A stretch of 64,000 bases of DNA. It comes from UBA12545 sp051024685. Lineage in GTDB: Bacteria > Bacillota > DSM-521 > Neomoorellales > Neomoorellaceae. Made by a program: the position numbers and the translations under genes. Each line of letters begins with the position of its first letter. Position 1 is the stretch's first letter. Positions 34,856 to 42,287 of the stretch are shown here, piece after piece. The stretch lies in contig JAZHPA010000010.1 in the NCBI GenBank assembly GCA_051024685.1, positions 1 through 64,000 on the forward strand. Reading direction: 5' to 3'. Under the pieces are notes generated by a model, which worked only from the letters and a program-made list of their open reading frames with translations, did no database searches and was not told the origin of the DNA.

Positions 34856-36370
34856 TTAGGCCGTGGCCCTGCCGGGAGCCCCCATGAAGGCTCTGTTCAT
34901 AATTTTCTCCTGCGTTGCTTCTTCCGCCGTGAACTCGCCCACCAGGCGTCCCCGCCGCATCACCAAAATCCGGTCGCTAACGGCCAGAATTTCCGGGAGC
35001 TCCGAGGAGATCATGATAATACCCATGCCTTCCCGGGCCAGCCCTTTAAGGAGTTTGTGAATTTCGGCCTTAGCCCCGACGTCTATGCCGTTGGTAGGTT
35101 CGTCAATGATCAGTACTTTGGGTCGAGTGGCCAGCCATTTGGCTAGCACCACCTTCTGCTGGTTGCCCCCCGAAAGCTGCATGGCCAGCATGTGGGGCAG
35201 ACGCGGCCTTATGTCCAGGGCTTCCATGTATTCCTCTACCACATGCCGTTCACGTTCGGCATTCAGCAGGCCAAACTTAGTACGCAGTTTCTTAAGCATA
35301 GTGAGGGATATATTCTGGGCCACCGGTTGCCTCAAAATCAAGCCCTCACGCTGCCTGCCTTCGGGTATATAAGCGATGCCCAGGCCCATTGCTTCTTCCG
35401 GAGAGCGTATATTTACTTTAACGCCCTCCAGGATAATTTCACCGCTTTCCGGTACATGGAGACCGAATAACGCCTGGGCCACCTCCGTCCGGCCGGCGCC
35501 CACCAAGCCGGTAAGGCCCAGGATCTCGCCCCGGTGCAGGGTAAAGGAAATGTCTTTAAAGTGGCCCTTCTTAGTTATAGATTTAACCTCCAGCAAGACC
35601 GGCCCGCGGGAGGAGCCGGACTGCTTGACGAATTCTACCTTCCGCCCTACCATTAAAGAAATCAGCTTCTCCTCGTCTAATTCTTCCTTCGGGTACGTAC
35701 CGATGTACTTCCCATCCCGTAAAACTGTAAACCGTTCGGCAATGGTGAATAACTCCTGGAGCCTGTGGCTGACGAAAAGGATGGCAATTCCCTTCTCCGT
35801 CAGGGCATGGATGATCTTAAAAAGGTTCTCGACTTCACCCCGGGATAGAGAGGAGGTCGGTTCATCCATAATTATCAGCCTAGCCTTAAAGGCAAGGGCG
35901 CGGGCAATGGCCACCAGCTGTTGTTTGGCCACCGGCAATCTTTCCAGGGGCATATGAAGATCTAACTCAATCCCTAATTCTTTCAGGGTCTTCCTGGCCG
36001 TTTCTCTGATCTCATTCCAGTTGACCAGACGTCGGCCCTGACTAATTTCCTTGCCAAAGCTTATGTTTTCCGCTACCGTAAGGTTAGGAAAAAGACTGAA
36101 ATCCTGATAAATCACAGCAATACCTTGTTGATTAGCATCAATGGGTTGGCGGATATTGACGGGATGGCCGTCGATCAAAATTTCCGCTCCCGGGTCGGGT
36201 TTTTCGACCCCGGACAAAATCTTAATTAACGTGGATTTGCCCGCTCCGTTTTCACCCACTAGGGCATGGACTTCGCCGGGCAAAATCTCGAGTTGGACCT
36301 TGTCCAATGCACGAACGCCCGGGAAGGTTTTACTTATGTTTTTCATTTGCAAAAAGGGCTTTCCACTCAT
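34856..36370 (-). CDS. rhaT: Sugar ABC transporter ATP-binding protein (RhaT/RbsA-like)
   Basis: A 504-aa double ABC ATPase. The first domain has intact Walker A (G-E-N-G-A-G-K-S-T-L) and D-E-P-T-S-S-L. The second has the degenerate Walker A G-L-V-G-A-G-R-T-E-V that is normal for RbsA-type proteins, with signature L-S-G-G-N-Q-Q-K-V-V-L-A-K-W and D-E-P-T-N-G-I-D-V-G. It energises the importer and follows the DeoR gene by 33 nt. Confidence 0.9.
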   Translation of the reverse strand: MSGKPFLQMKNISKTFPGVRALDKVQLEILPGEVHALVGENGAGKSTLIKILSGVEKPDPGAEILIDGHPVNIRQPIDANQQGIAVIYQDFSLFPNLTVAENISFGKEISQGRRLVNWNEIRETARKTLKELGIELDLHMPLERLPVAKQQLVAIARALAFKARLIIMDEPTSSLSRGEVENLFKIIHALTEKGIAILFVSHRLQELFTIAERFTVLRDGKYIGTYPKEELDEEKLISLMVGRKVEFVKQSGSSRGPVLLEVKSITKKGHFKDISFTLHRGEILGLTGLVGAGRTEVAQALFGLHVPESGEIILEGVKVNIRSPEEAMGLGIAYIPEGRQREGLILRQPVAQNISLTMLKKLRTKFGLLNAERERHVVEEYMEALDIRPRLPHMLAMQLSGGNQQKVVLAKWLATRPKVLIIDEPTNGIDVGAKAEIHKLLKGLAREGMGIIMISSELPEILAVSDRILVMRRGRLVGEFTAEEATQEKIMNRAFMGAPGRATA

Positions 36371-36403
36371 ATGGCCTTTCGTCCTTCCTTACCATCCGAA
36401 TCC

Positions 36404-37201
36404 TTATGCCCAGCAGCCTCCGGGAGCTGCCTTGGCTCCCTCCGCTACCACTATTTCTATCCCGGCGCGGCGGAATTTTGCCAGTTCTTCCTCAGGCGTA
36501 GCCGCATCGGTAATCAACTTATCTACTGCCCTGACCGGCGCCACTGTCGCCAGCGCGGCCGTACCGAATTTATCGTGATCCACCAATAAAATTACCTCTT
36601 TGGCACCCTCGACCATTTGGGCCTTTACCCTGGCCTGGGCCTCAGTAGATTCGGTAATGCCTTCCTCGAGGGTAACACCCTTGCAGGAAATAAAGGCCTT
36701 GTTAATGTTGTAGCTCGCCAAGGCTTTCTCTACCAGAGGGCCCACAAAGGAAAAGGTACGGGAATGCAACGTACCTCCTGTACATATAACAGTAATATCG
36801 GGATTGCCCACCAGGGCCATGACTACCTTCAGGGCGTGGGTGATTACCACCAAATCCTTCTTGTCTTTAATAAAATTGACGAATTGAAGGGCGGTGGTGC
36901 TGGCATCAACAGCGATAACATCTCCGGGCCGGACCAGCTCGGCTGCCTTCCTGCCGATTAACTGCTTTTCGTAACGGTTGCGCATATTGCGAATGTGGAA
37001 GGCCGTTTCTTCCTGGGTGGACGCTATCTTTATGGCGCCCCCGTGGGTGCGCTGTAAGTAGCCTTCCTTTTCCAAGCGCTCTAAATCGCGGCGGATAGTT
37101 TCTTCCGTAACTTCAAAGGCACTGCTTAGTTCGCTAACCCTGACAATTCCCTGGTCATCCAAACGCCTGATGATTTCTCTCCGCCGGTCTTCGGCCCGCA
37201 C
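36404..37201 (-). CDS. DeoR-family regulator of the rhamnose/microcompartment operon
   Basis: A 265-aa repressor: N-terminal HTH (R-R-E-I-I-R-R-L-D-D-Q-G, then E-E-T-I-R-R-D-L-E-R-L-E), followed by the sugar-phosphate-sensing domain (D-A-S-T-T-A-L-Q, T-H-A-L-K, F-I-S-C-K-G). The real start is the GTG at 37201, with AAGGAGGG 9 nt upstream; the longer frame reaching 37411 runs back through the promoter region. It is the first gene of the operon and probably responds to a phosphorylated intermediate such as rhamnulose-1-phosphate. Confidence 0.9.
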   Translation of the reverse strand: MRAEDRRREIIRRLDDQGIVRVSELSSAFEVTEETIRRDLERLEKEGYLQRTHGGAIKIASTQEETAFHIRNMRNRYEKQLIGRKAAELVRPGDVIAVDASTTALQFVNFIKDKKDLVVITHALKVVMALVGNPDITVICTGGTLHSRTFSFVGPLVEKALASYNINKAFISCKGVTLEEGITESTEAQARVKAQMVEGAKEVILLVDHDKFGTAALATVAPVRAVDKLITDAATPEEELAKFRRAGIEIVVAEGAKAAPGGCWA

Positions 37202-37313
37202 AACACCTATCCCTCCTTGCCAAAACAAAACCGCCACGTCCCTCCGTTGTAATATAATAATTCGCCAAATCAAAGCAGAATCCTTCTGGTTTAACAAAAT
37301 TTCTGCCCTTATT

Positions 37314-37329
37314 ATTTGGTATTCCAAAT
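37314..37329. promoter_or_regulatory. Candidate operator upstream of the DeoR gene
   Basis: The palindrome ATTTGGTATTCCAAAT (6-bp arms, 4-bp centre) lies about 115 bp upstream of the DeoR start in an A/T-rich leader, where the operon promoter is expected. The rest of 37202-37480 contains no gene. Confidence 0.45.
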
Positions 37330-37480
37330 ATTTTATTTTGGCTTTTTCCAACAGCTTTTGGGAGGAACCGACAAAATTCTCATGGCGGCAGGAGGCCTGA
37401 TTGGGAGCCAACTGCGCAATTTCACAGGGGGTCCGCTAAAGGCTATGTGGCGCCCAGAGCCCTTCTTGCGACCCTTTATG

Positions 37481-37502
37481 AAAAAAGGCCGGACGGCCTT
37501 TT
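37481..37502 (-). terminator. Terminator of the recombinase gene
   Basis: On the minus strand a 9-bp stem, AAAAGGCCG with CGGCCTTTT, followed by a T-run lies 23 nt after the recombinase stop codon. It separates the recombinase from the rhamnose operon. Confidence 0.85.
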
Positions 37503-37524
37503 ACTTCGCTACCCTTGGTCACTG

Positions 37525-39018
37525 TTACAGCGTTCCAAGATCATCCGCCTCCGGGTGGGGTATCCTGGCCACTATGGTAATGTCCACTCCCGATGGGCCG
37601 TGTCTTCCGGGGCTGACACGACCCGAGACAATAATCCTTGCCACCAGCGCCCTGACCAGGGACTTCTTGGTCGCAAAATCCAGCTCATCGAGGCTGTGCA
37701 ACACCTCCGCCGCCAATGCCCGCAAATCCTGCGGCCTTTGCTTCCCTCGTTCTGCATCTTGAAGGGCGGCTGTAAGCTCCACCCGCCGCTGCTCCAGCCT
37801 CTCCTTGCGCCATTTTAATTCGGCCAGTTTATCTCTGGTGTAGGCGTCCAGGTCCAATAGGCCGGAAGCCAGCGCGTCCAGGAGGGCTTCCCTTCCCCTC
37901 TCTATTTCTCTTAAATGCTTTCCAAGGCGTTCTAGCTCCTTATGTATCTCTGCCACCCCGGGAGAAGACGTTAGAGCGGCCTCCACCAGCTTTTCAGGGT
38001 CTTTAAGCCAGGAACAAACCTGTTGCCAAACTGTCTTCTCCAAGGGTTCCGCTAAAAGCATCTTGCTGGGCTTGCACCCGGATTTCTTGCTCCCTTGGCT
38101 TTTTTGGCTACACGAATACCGCCGTTCTCTGATCCCCCACCACTGGGAGTACACGCCGGTCATACTGTTACCGCAATCGCCGCAGGTAATTAACCCGCTT
38201 AAGAGGTAGTTGTGCCGGCCTTTACCGGCCCATAGGCGCCGGGCCTCCTTCAACTTCTCCTGAGCTTTTGCCCAGAGGGCAGCATCAATAATGGGGGGAA
38301 CTGAGATATCGATATCTTTGTATCTCCACTTTCCTATGTATACGGGATTAGTTAATATCTGCCTTACTACCATCCGGTGCCAAAGTCCCTTGCGCTTCCG
38401 GGTCGGTATCCCCATATCGTTTAACCGCTTGGCCAAACCGTTAACCCCTATATCTTCGTGGACAAACCAGTGAAAAATCTGCTTCACTACTGCCGCCTCT
38501 TCTTCCAGCAGGGACACTCGGCCCGTTTCCGGTTCGTAAGTATAGCCGTAGTTATAAAGTCCTATGGGGATGCCTCCTTGCTTGGCCTTCTGGAGTTTAC
38601 CCCGGATCATTCGTTCCCGGATCTTCTCTTTCTCAAACTCGGCAATGGCCCCCCGGATGGCATAAAACATACGCCCTTCTGGCGTATCCTGCCAGGTGAA
38701 GTCCAGGAAATCCAGCCGCGCCCCGGCCCTTTCAAATTCTTCAGTAAGAAGTAGCTGGTGGGCCAACCTTCTGGACAGCCGATCCGGGTCCCGCACGATT
38801 ATAATCTCCACGCGGCCTCCTCGGACGGCTTCGCGTAAAGCATTCAGACCTGGTCGGTCTAGGGTGGCCCCGCTCACACCTTCGTCGGCAAACTCTAATA
38901 TCATGGTAGCACCTAACGAAATAGCCCGGCGGTAGCAGGCCTCCCGCTGCTCCGCCAGGCTATAACCGTGCTTTGCCTGGTCTTCCGTGCTAACTCTTAT
39001 ATAGATTGCTGCCTGCAC
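37525..39018 (-). CDS. spoIVCA: Large serine recombinase, SpoIVCA-like sigK-element excisionase
   Basis: A 497-aa site-specific recombinase, the length of B. subtilis SpoIVCA (500 aa). The catalytic Ser is in Y-I-R-V-S-T-E-D-Q (residue 10), followed by D-R-L-S-R-R-L and P-E-G-R-M-F-Y-A-I-R-G-A-I-A-E-F-E-K with the usual Arg residues. Then come the recombinase domain (L-W-H-R-M-V-V-R-Q-I-L-T-N-P), a zinc ribbon (Y-L-L-S-G-L-I-T-C-G-D-C-G-N-S-M-T-G with later Cys residues) and a coiled coil. These segments resemble SpoIVCA closely. GTG start; the GGGAGG site is 13 nt away, rather far. It is isolated by a terminator and lies within the split-sigK interval, so it is the likely excision enzyme. 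Confidence 0.9.
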   Translation of the reverse strand: MQAAIYIRVSTEDQAKHGYSLAEQREACYRRAISLGATMILEFADEGVSGATLDRPGLNALREAVRGGRVEIIIVRDPDRLSRRLAHQLLLTEEFERAGARLDFLDFTWQDTPEGRMFYAIRGAIAEFEKEKIRERMIRGKLQKAKQGGIPIGLYNYGYTYEPETGRVSLLEEEAAVVKQIFHWFVHEDIGVNGLAKRLNDMGIPTRKRKGLWHRMVVRQILTNPVYIGKWRYKDIDISVPPIIDAALWAKAQEKLKEARRLWAGKGRHNYLLSGLITCGDCGNSMTGVYSQWWGIRERRYSCSQKSQGSKKSGCKPSKMLLAEPLEKTVWQQVCSWLKDPEKLVEAALTSSPGVAEIHKELERLGKHLREIERGREALLDALASGLLDLDAYTRDKLAELKWRKERLEQRRVELTAALQDAERGKQRPQDLRALAAEVLHSLDELDFATKKSLVRALVARIIVSGRVSPGRHGPSGVDITIVARIPHPEADDLGTL

Positions 39019-39217
39019 TTTATCTTACCGGCCTCCCATACCTTTGGGGCTAGCAGGCGGTATGCATTCTGGAGTCCAGTAGTATCATCGGAAGAATAGA
39101 CGACCTTGAGGTTAACAAGAAAATTCGCCGCGGCCTTCCTTTTAGGGTTACCGCCAGACACCGGGCATCTCCCCCTCCCCTACATCTTACGAAGGTTCTA
39201 GTTGTCCTACTACAGGA

Positions 39218-39244
39218 AAAGGGCCCCAGTTCGCGGGGCCCTTT
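39218..39244. terminator. Strong hairpin between lipoprotein and recombinase genes
   Basis: A perfect 10-bp stem AAAGGGCCCC/GGGGCCCTTT with a 7-nt loop. It can act in either direction and would end the lipoprotein transcript before the recombinase. The 39019-39367 gap otherwise holds no gene. Confidence 0.75.
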
Positions 39245-39341
39245 CAGCCTTTAATAAAACGGTTAGCCTGGAGGGTGTATCTATTCTGACTATATTACCG
39301 GGCACACAAAACACCATTGGAGCTATTTCTATACCCAAAGC

Positions 39342-39360
39342 AGCCCCCGGCCGGGGGGCT
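39342..39360 (-). terminator. GC hairpin after the lipoprotein gene
   Basis: AGCCCCC pairs with GGGGGCT across a short GC loop, 7 nt past the stop of the 184-aa lipoprotein gene. The T-run is poor, so it may only assist the stronger hairpin downstream. Confidence 0.45.
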
Positions 39361-39367
39361 GTATAGC

Positions 39368-39922
39368 TCATTTAAACTTAACCTCCGTCAGCACCAGGCG
39401 GCCGTAACCGTCCTCATAGTAGGTAAACTCCATTTCTGCGCCCTCCGGAGCCTTCCATACCTCCGGCTTGATTTCTTCGGCTACCCAGAATGGAGTAGGT
39501 TGGCCCCCTACCATTGCCTCGATCATATTATTATCGATCCAGCCAACGAAAACAGCGCTGACAGTCTGACGAGGGGCTTCCAGCTTTGCTATCCTTTTAA
39601 TTTCCCACTTCCCCCTGGCAAAGGAGCAGTCAAAGCTAACCCTGTCACCGATGACCAGTGCGGGTATGATACCGCTCTCTTTTATTTCTCTGGATAATTC
39701 AAAGGTAACATGGTTAGTGTTGCTGGGGAACGGTATGCCCTCATCAATAGTAATTGCAACTGCGTTCTCACCCTTTTGCCCGCCATATACGCCGGTAATA
39801 TTTTTATGCAAATTATCCTCTTCATTATTATTTTTATCCGGCAGAACTGCCTCTCCCTTACCACAGGCAACCAACAACAGGGGCAAAACAGACATCAGCA
39901 GCAATATTAATCCTTTCTTCAT
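39368..39922 (-). CDS. Small lipoprotein of unknown function
   Basis: A 184-aa secreted lipoprotein: signal peptide M-K-K-G-L-I-L-L-L-M-S and lipobox L-L-V-A-C-G (Cys at about 20), then an acidic linker and a beta-rich domain. The repeated pattern S-A-V-F-V-G-W-I-D-N-N-M-I-E-A earlier echoed by T-G-V-Y-G-G-Q suggests OB-like strands, but no family is recognised. The ATG at 39922 has a GGGAGG site at 7 nt. It lies inside the sigK element near the recombinase. Its function is unknown. Confidence 0.75.
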   Translation of the reverse strand: MKKGLILLLMSVLPLLLVACGKGEAVLPDKNNNEEDNLHKNITGVYGGQKGENAVAITIDEGIPFPSNTNHVTFELSREIKESGIIPALVIGDRVSFDCSFARGKWEIKRIAKLEAPRQTVSAVFVGWIDNNMIEAMVGGQPTPFWVAEEIKPEVWKAPEGAEMEFTYYEDGYGRLVLTEVKFK

Positions 39923-40101
39923 TAAGATGCCTCCCTTCATCTCCCGTCCGGAATTCTTAAGAAACTCATCTATAGAAACAGATCCTGTTTAACAGGAGCC
40001 AATTGTTACCGGCGAGCACATTATCCCCTTCTTCCTTCTTCCATGGTGGGATAAGATAAGCAAGGCTTCCCATTTTCTCTCCTTCTTAAAATGCACGTGG
40101 G

Positions 40102-41442
40102 TTACCGTTGCTTCCCTTCCGAACTATTAAGCTTCATTTCAAACAACCATGGCCCGTTTAAGGCATAGGGCCATTTAGCTATTTTTACCTTCAGGCGCTG
40201 CGATTGTTGAATAAAGGCAGGACTAATCGTGACACCTTCGCGGTTACCCGGTCCTACGGTATACCCACGTATAGGTTCGACTTCACCCCTTTCATTGGTA
40301 ATATAGATCAGGTTGGGATATTCGGCGTTACCTGCTCTATGGCCGTCCCTAAGGTCGTCTGCTTCCAGGGCTTCGTAAGGAACTTTATTGTCATTAGGTA
40401 TCAAGAGCATATTGATACTTAATCCTCTCTTCCATACACCCACTCTCTCAATAAAAACTTTGGTATTATGAACATTGCCCACTTCCTGGTTGAGGTCAAT
40501 TATCTTGGTATTATCAGCCGCCAGATATTGTTTGTAAGGGTTTAGATCAAGAGTAAAGGTCAGCTCGTCATCTCCCCACAAGATTAATTTTTCAATTTTA
40601 AGGGTAATTAGTTCTGGTATTTGATTAAAGGCAGGAAAAACCAACCAGTATTCATTGGGGTTATTACTTGCTTCAACTGCGGGAGTGATATAATATTCTT
40701 CTTTTTTATCCGTAAGGATTTTTCCCACTGCTATCCGATAAACCCTTTCGTTCTTGGGGGTGGAAAATGCAAAACGAAGCCTGTTTTCTGCCACACCGAG
40801 AAGCAATTCTTTAACCTCAAATTTGCGTCCAAGTAATTCCTGACTGCAATTTATAGCGTATGACTGTTCAATTTCACGGCTTTGGTCATAATTTACCGTC
40901 AGTGTTACTGGCTGCAAAGGATAAGATTTATCGCCTATTATAAGTTTGGCCTGCTTCCATACTACTTTGTCTACTGCCGTGAGTTTTTCACCGTTCATCT
41001 TTTGTAGTGGGTTATATGTCATCCTGCCATAATAACGTCCCCGGTAAACGATCCCTTCTTCTGGTGAAAAATTTGAGGTATATCCGGGATTGTTAAACAG
41101 TTTTTCCCCGCCGGCGGCTTCCAGAGAACCATAGTCTAAATACATATATGGCACTCGGCGATAATTAGCCAGACTATAGAATAAAAACACCTCTTTGCTG
41201 TTGTACCAGATCTTTTCCAGGCGAACGGCGGTATTGGCTTCGGGCACTGGTATTTCTATGTTAAGGGGTGTTACCAGTCCCAACTCTTCGGCCCTTGTTA
41301 AGCCCGGGGTCATCGCTGCCAGGTATTGGTCAACCTCTGCCTGCGAGCGGGCTAGCTTAATCCCGGTGTTATTCAACCCGCAACCGGTTGTCAATAGAAC
41401 CAGCAAAAATAACAGCACTATCCGATAGGTTTTACTTGCCAT
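40102..41442 (-). CDS. Large lipoprotein of unknown function beside the sigK junction
   Basis: A 446-aa lipoprotein: a hydrophobic signal (I-V-L-L-F-L-L-V-L-L) and lipobox L-T-T-G-C-G (Cys at about 21), then a long soluble region without recognised motifs, rich in beta-strand and Tyr/Asn. It might belong to the DUF4179/DUF5643-type surface proteins often linked to sigma factors, but I cannot confirm that. Its first codons overlap the element-encoded tail of the sigK 5' open frame (41418-41442). After excision it would be lost from the mother cell with the rest of the element. Confidence 0.78.
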   Translation of the reverse strand: MASKTYRIVLLFLLVLLTTGCGLNNTGIKLARSQAEVDQYLAAMTPGLTRAEELGLVTPLNIEIPVPEANTAVRLEKIWYNSKEVFLFYSLANYRRVPYMYLDYGSLEAAGGEKLFNNPGYTSNFSPEEGIVYRGRYYGRMTYNPLQKMNGEKLTAVDKVVWKQAKLIIGDKSYPLQPVTLTVNYDQSREIEQSYAINCSQELLGRKFEVKELLLGVAENRLRFAFSTPKNERVYRIAVGKILTDKKEEYYITPAVEASNNPNEYWLVFPAFNQIPELITLKIEKLILWGDDELTFTLDLNPYKQYLAADNTKIIDLNQEVGNVHNTKVFIERVGVWKRGLSINMLLIPNDNKVPYEALEADDLRDGHRAGNAEYPNLIYITNERGEVEPIRGYTVGPGNREGVTISPAFIQQSQRLKVKIAKWPYALNGPWLFEMKLNSSEGKQR

Positions 41443-41583
41443 TTGTTAATCTCCTTCCGGAATAAACTTCTTGATGGCGAGAGTAGTCTGGCCCCGGGGT
41501 TGTAGAAGAACTCAGTAAGCCCAATTAGCATACCTTTTATTCCCACCTTTGGAGGCTTCTCCTGTAAAGGCTTTGTCAGTGAG

Positions 41584-41589
41584 ATTTCA
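41584..41589 (-). other. Left-hand recombination core of the sigK element (next to the sigK 5' half)
   Basis: The hexamer TGAAAT on the minus strand, in the codons for N-E-I of sigma-K. The gene-side flank is CGCTGCATTGAAAA and the element-side flank CTCACTGACAAAGCC. ACAAAGCC here and GGGTTTGT beside the other core are roughly inverted copies at similar distances from the core. Confidence 0.75.
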
Positions 41590-41930
41590 TTTTCAATGCA
41601 GCGGGCGGCGTAAGTAGCCAGTTTGGTTCCCTTATCGGAATTAAAGGTATTAATGGCTTTGATTAAACCAATGGTCCCGATGGAAATCAAGTCATCGATA
41701 TCTTCTCCTGTACCTTCAAACTTTTTGGTGATGTGGGCCACCAGGCGCAAATTATGCTCGATCAGCACGTTTCTTGCTTCCCGGTCGCCCTTCCTGATGC
41801 GCTCCAGGTAATATTGTTCCTCCTGCTCGCTTAAAGGTTGGGGGAAAGCATTATTGGAAAGATAGGAAAGCAACAAAGCTAGGCCTTTGAGGATGGATAA
41901 TGCCACCACCGCCAAAAGGGTAGGCTCCAT
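41584..41930 (-). CDS. sigK: 5' half of the split sporulation sigma-K gene (SpoIVCB-like)
   Basis: Encodes the N-terminal 116 residues of sigma-K: a short hydrophobic pro-sequence-like start (L-L-A-V-V-A-L-S-I-L-K-G-L-A-L-L-L-S-Y), N-N-A-F-P-Q-P-L, and region 2 (A-R-N-V-L-I-E-H-N-L-R-L-V-A-H-I, then D-L-I-S-I-G-T-I-G-L-I-K-A-I). Sigma-K similarity stops after T-Y-A-A-R-C-I-E-N-E-I. The open frame continues with about 54 unrelated element-encoded residues to 41418. ATG start with a GGGAGGT site at 6 nt. Joined to 6022-6361 through the shared core it yields a 228-aa factor. Pro-sigma-K is processed and acts only in the late mother cell. A CATATAAAT motif about 50 nt upstream resembles a sigma-E -10 box. 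Confidence 0.93.
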
Positions 41931-42079
41931 CAGTATACCTCCCGTAACGTGACGTCACCTTTTATTTATATGGAATTGCAAGGGCAGTGGTGCCTGTCCC
42001 TATCTCCTCTGTCGTTATGACTGACGCATTTTCTCCAGGATACCGGAATTTTCCTTTACTTTCTGGGCAGCTCATAAGG

Positions 42080-42246
42080 GTATCGGCTCCCCTTCGTCTT
42101 TAGAATTAGAACTAGATAATTCGCCTCGGTGGGCCTTTGCCCCTCCAGGTGAGGCCCAATTTATGGCCGCAACATTTAGCTTCGGCCACGGGAAAACCTT
42201 TGTCTAGCGGTCACCCGGTGAGGTACACCCCGGTGGGGACCTGCAT
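42080..42246 (-). ncRNA. Candidate structured leader or small RNA upstream of sigK
   Basis: Minus-strand DNA after a TATAAT box can fold into several GC hairpins: CCCACC/GGGTG near the 5' end, GGCCG/CGGCC, and GGGCCT/AGGCCC. No known RNA family is recognised. The same strand has a 45-codon frame (42112-42246) interrupted by TGA, and a 37-codon ATG frame at 41962-42075 follows. Neither has a convincing ribosome site. Nothing else is seen in 41931-42287. Confidence 0.3.
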
Positions 42247-42279
42247 ATTATACTTTTACCAGGAATTCTCTGCTGTCAA
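42247..42279 (-). promoter_or_regulatory. Candidate promoter in the sigK leader
   Basis: Perfect TTGACA (42279-42274) and TATAAT (42252-42247) boxes on the minus strand, but 21 bp apart, longer than the usual 16-18. Transcription would begin near 42240 and run toward sigK. Confidence 0.35.
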
Positions 42280-42287
42280 GGACGGTC

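Larger units (their letters stand above)
6362..41589 (-). mobile_element. Skin-type sigK intervening element (about 35.2 kb)
   Basis: DNA separating the two halves of sigK, bounded by direct TGAAAT cores. Both halves are on the minus strand and in the same order as in the gene, and 347 + 340 nt after deletion equals 229 whole codons. The element encodes its own SpoIVCA-like large serine recombinase close to the sigK 5' half, as in Bacillus subtilis skin. By analogy it would be excised only in the mother cell during sporulation, leaving the spore genome untouched. No phage structural genes were recognised inside. It carries sugar and nucleoside catabolism, a microcompartment operon, a MNT/HEPN pair, insertion-sequence relics and two lipoproteins. 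Excision itself is inferred. Confidence 0.85.

Noticed and set aside
41418..41583. C-terminal 54 residues of the sigK 5' open frame as true sigma sequence
   Set aside because: They have no sigma region 3/4 features and lie beyond the TGAAAT core, so they are element DNA read by chance.
42112..42246. A 45-codon selenoprotein frame with in-frame TGA
   Set aside because: No ribosome site, no good SECIS stem after the TGA, and it begins at the predicted transcription start; a structured leader explains it better.
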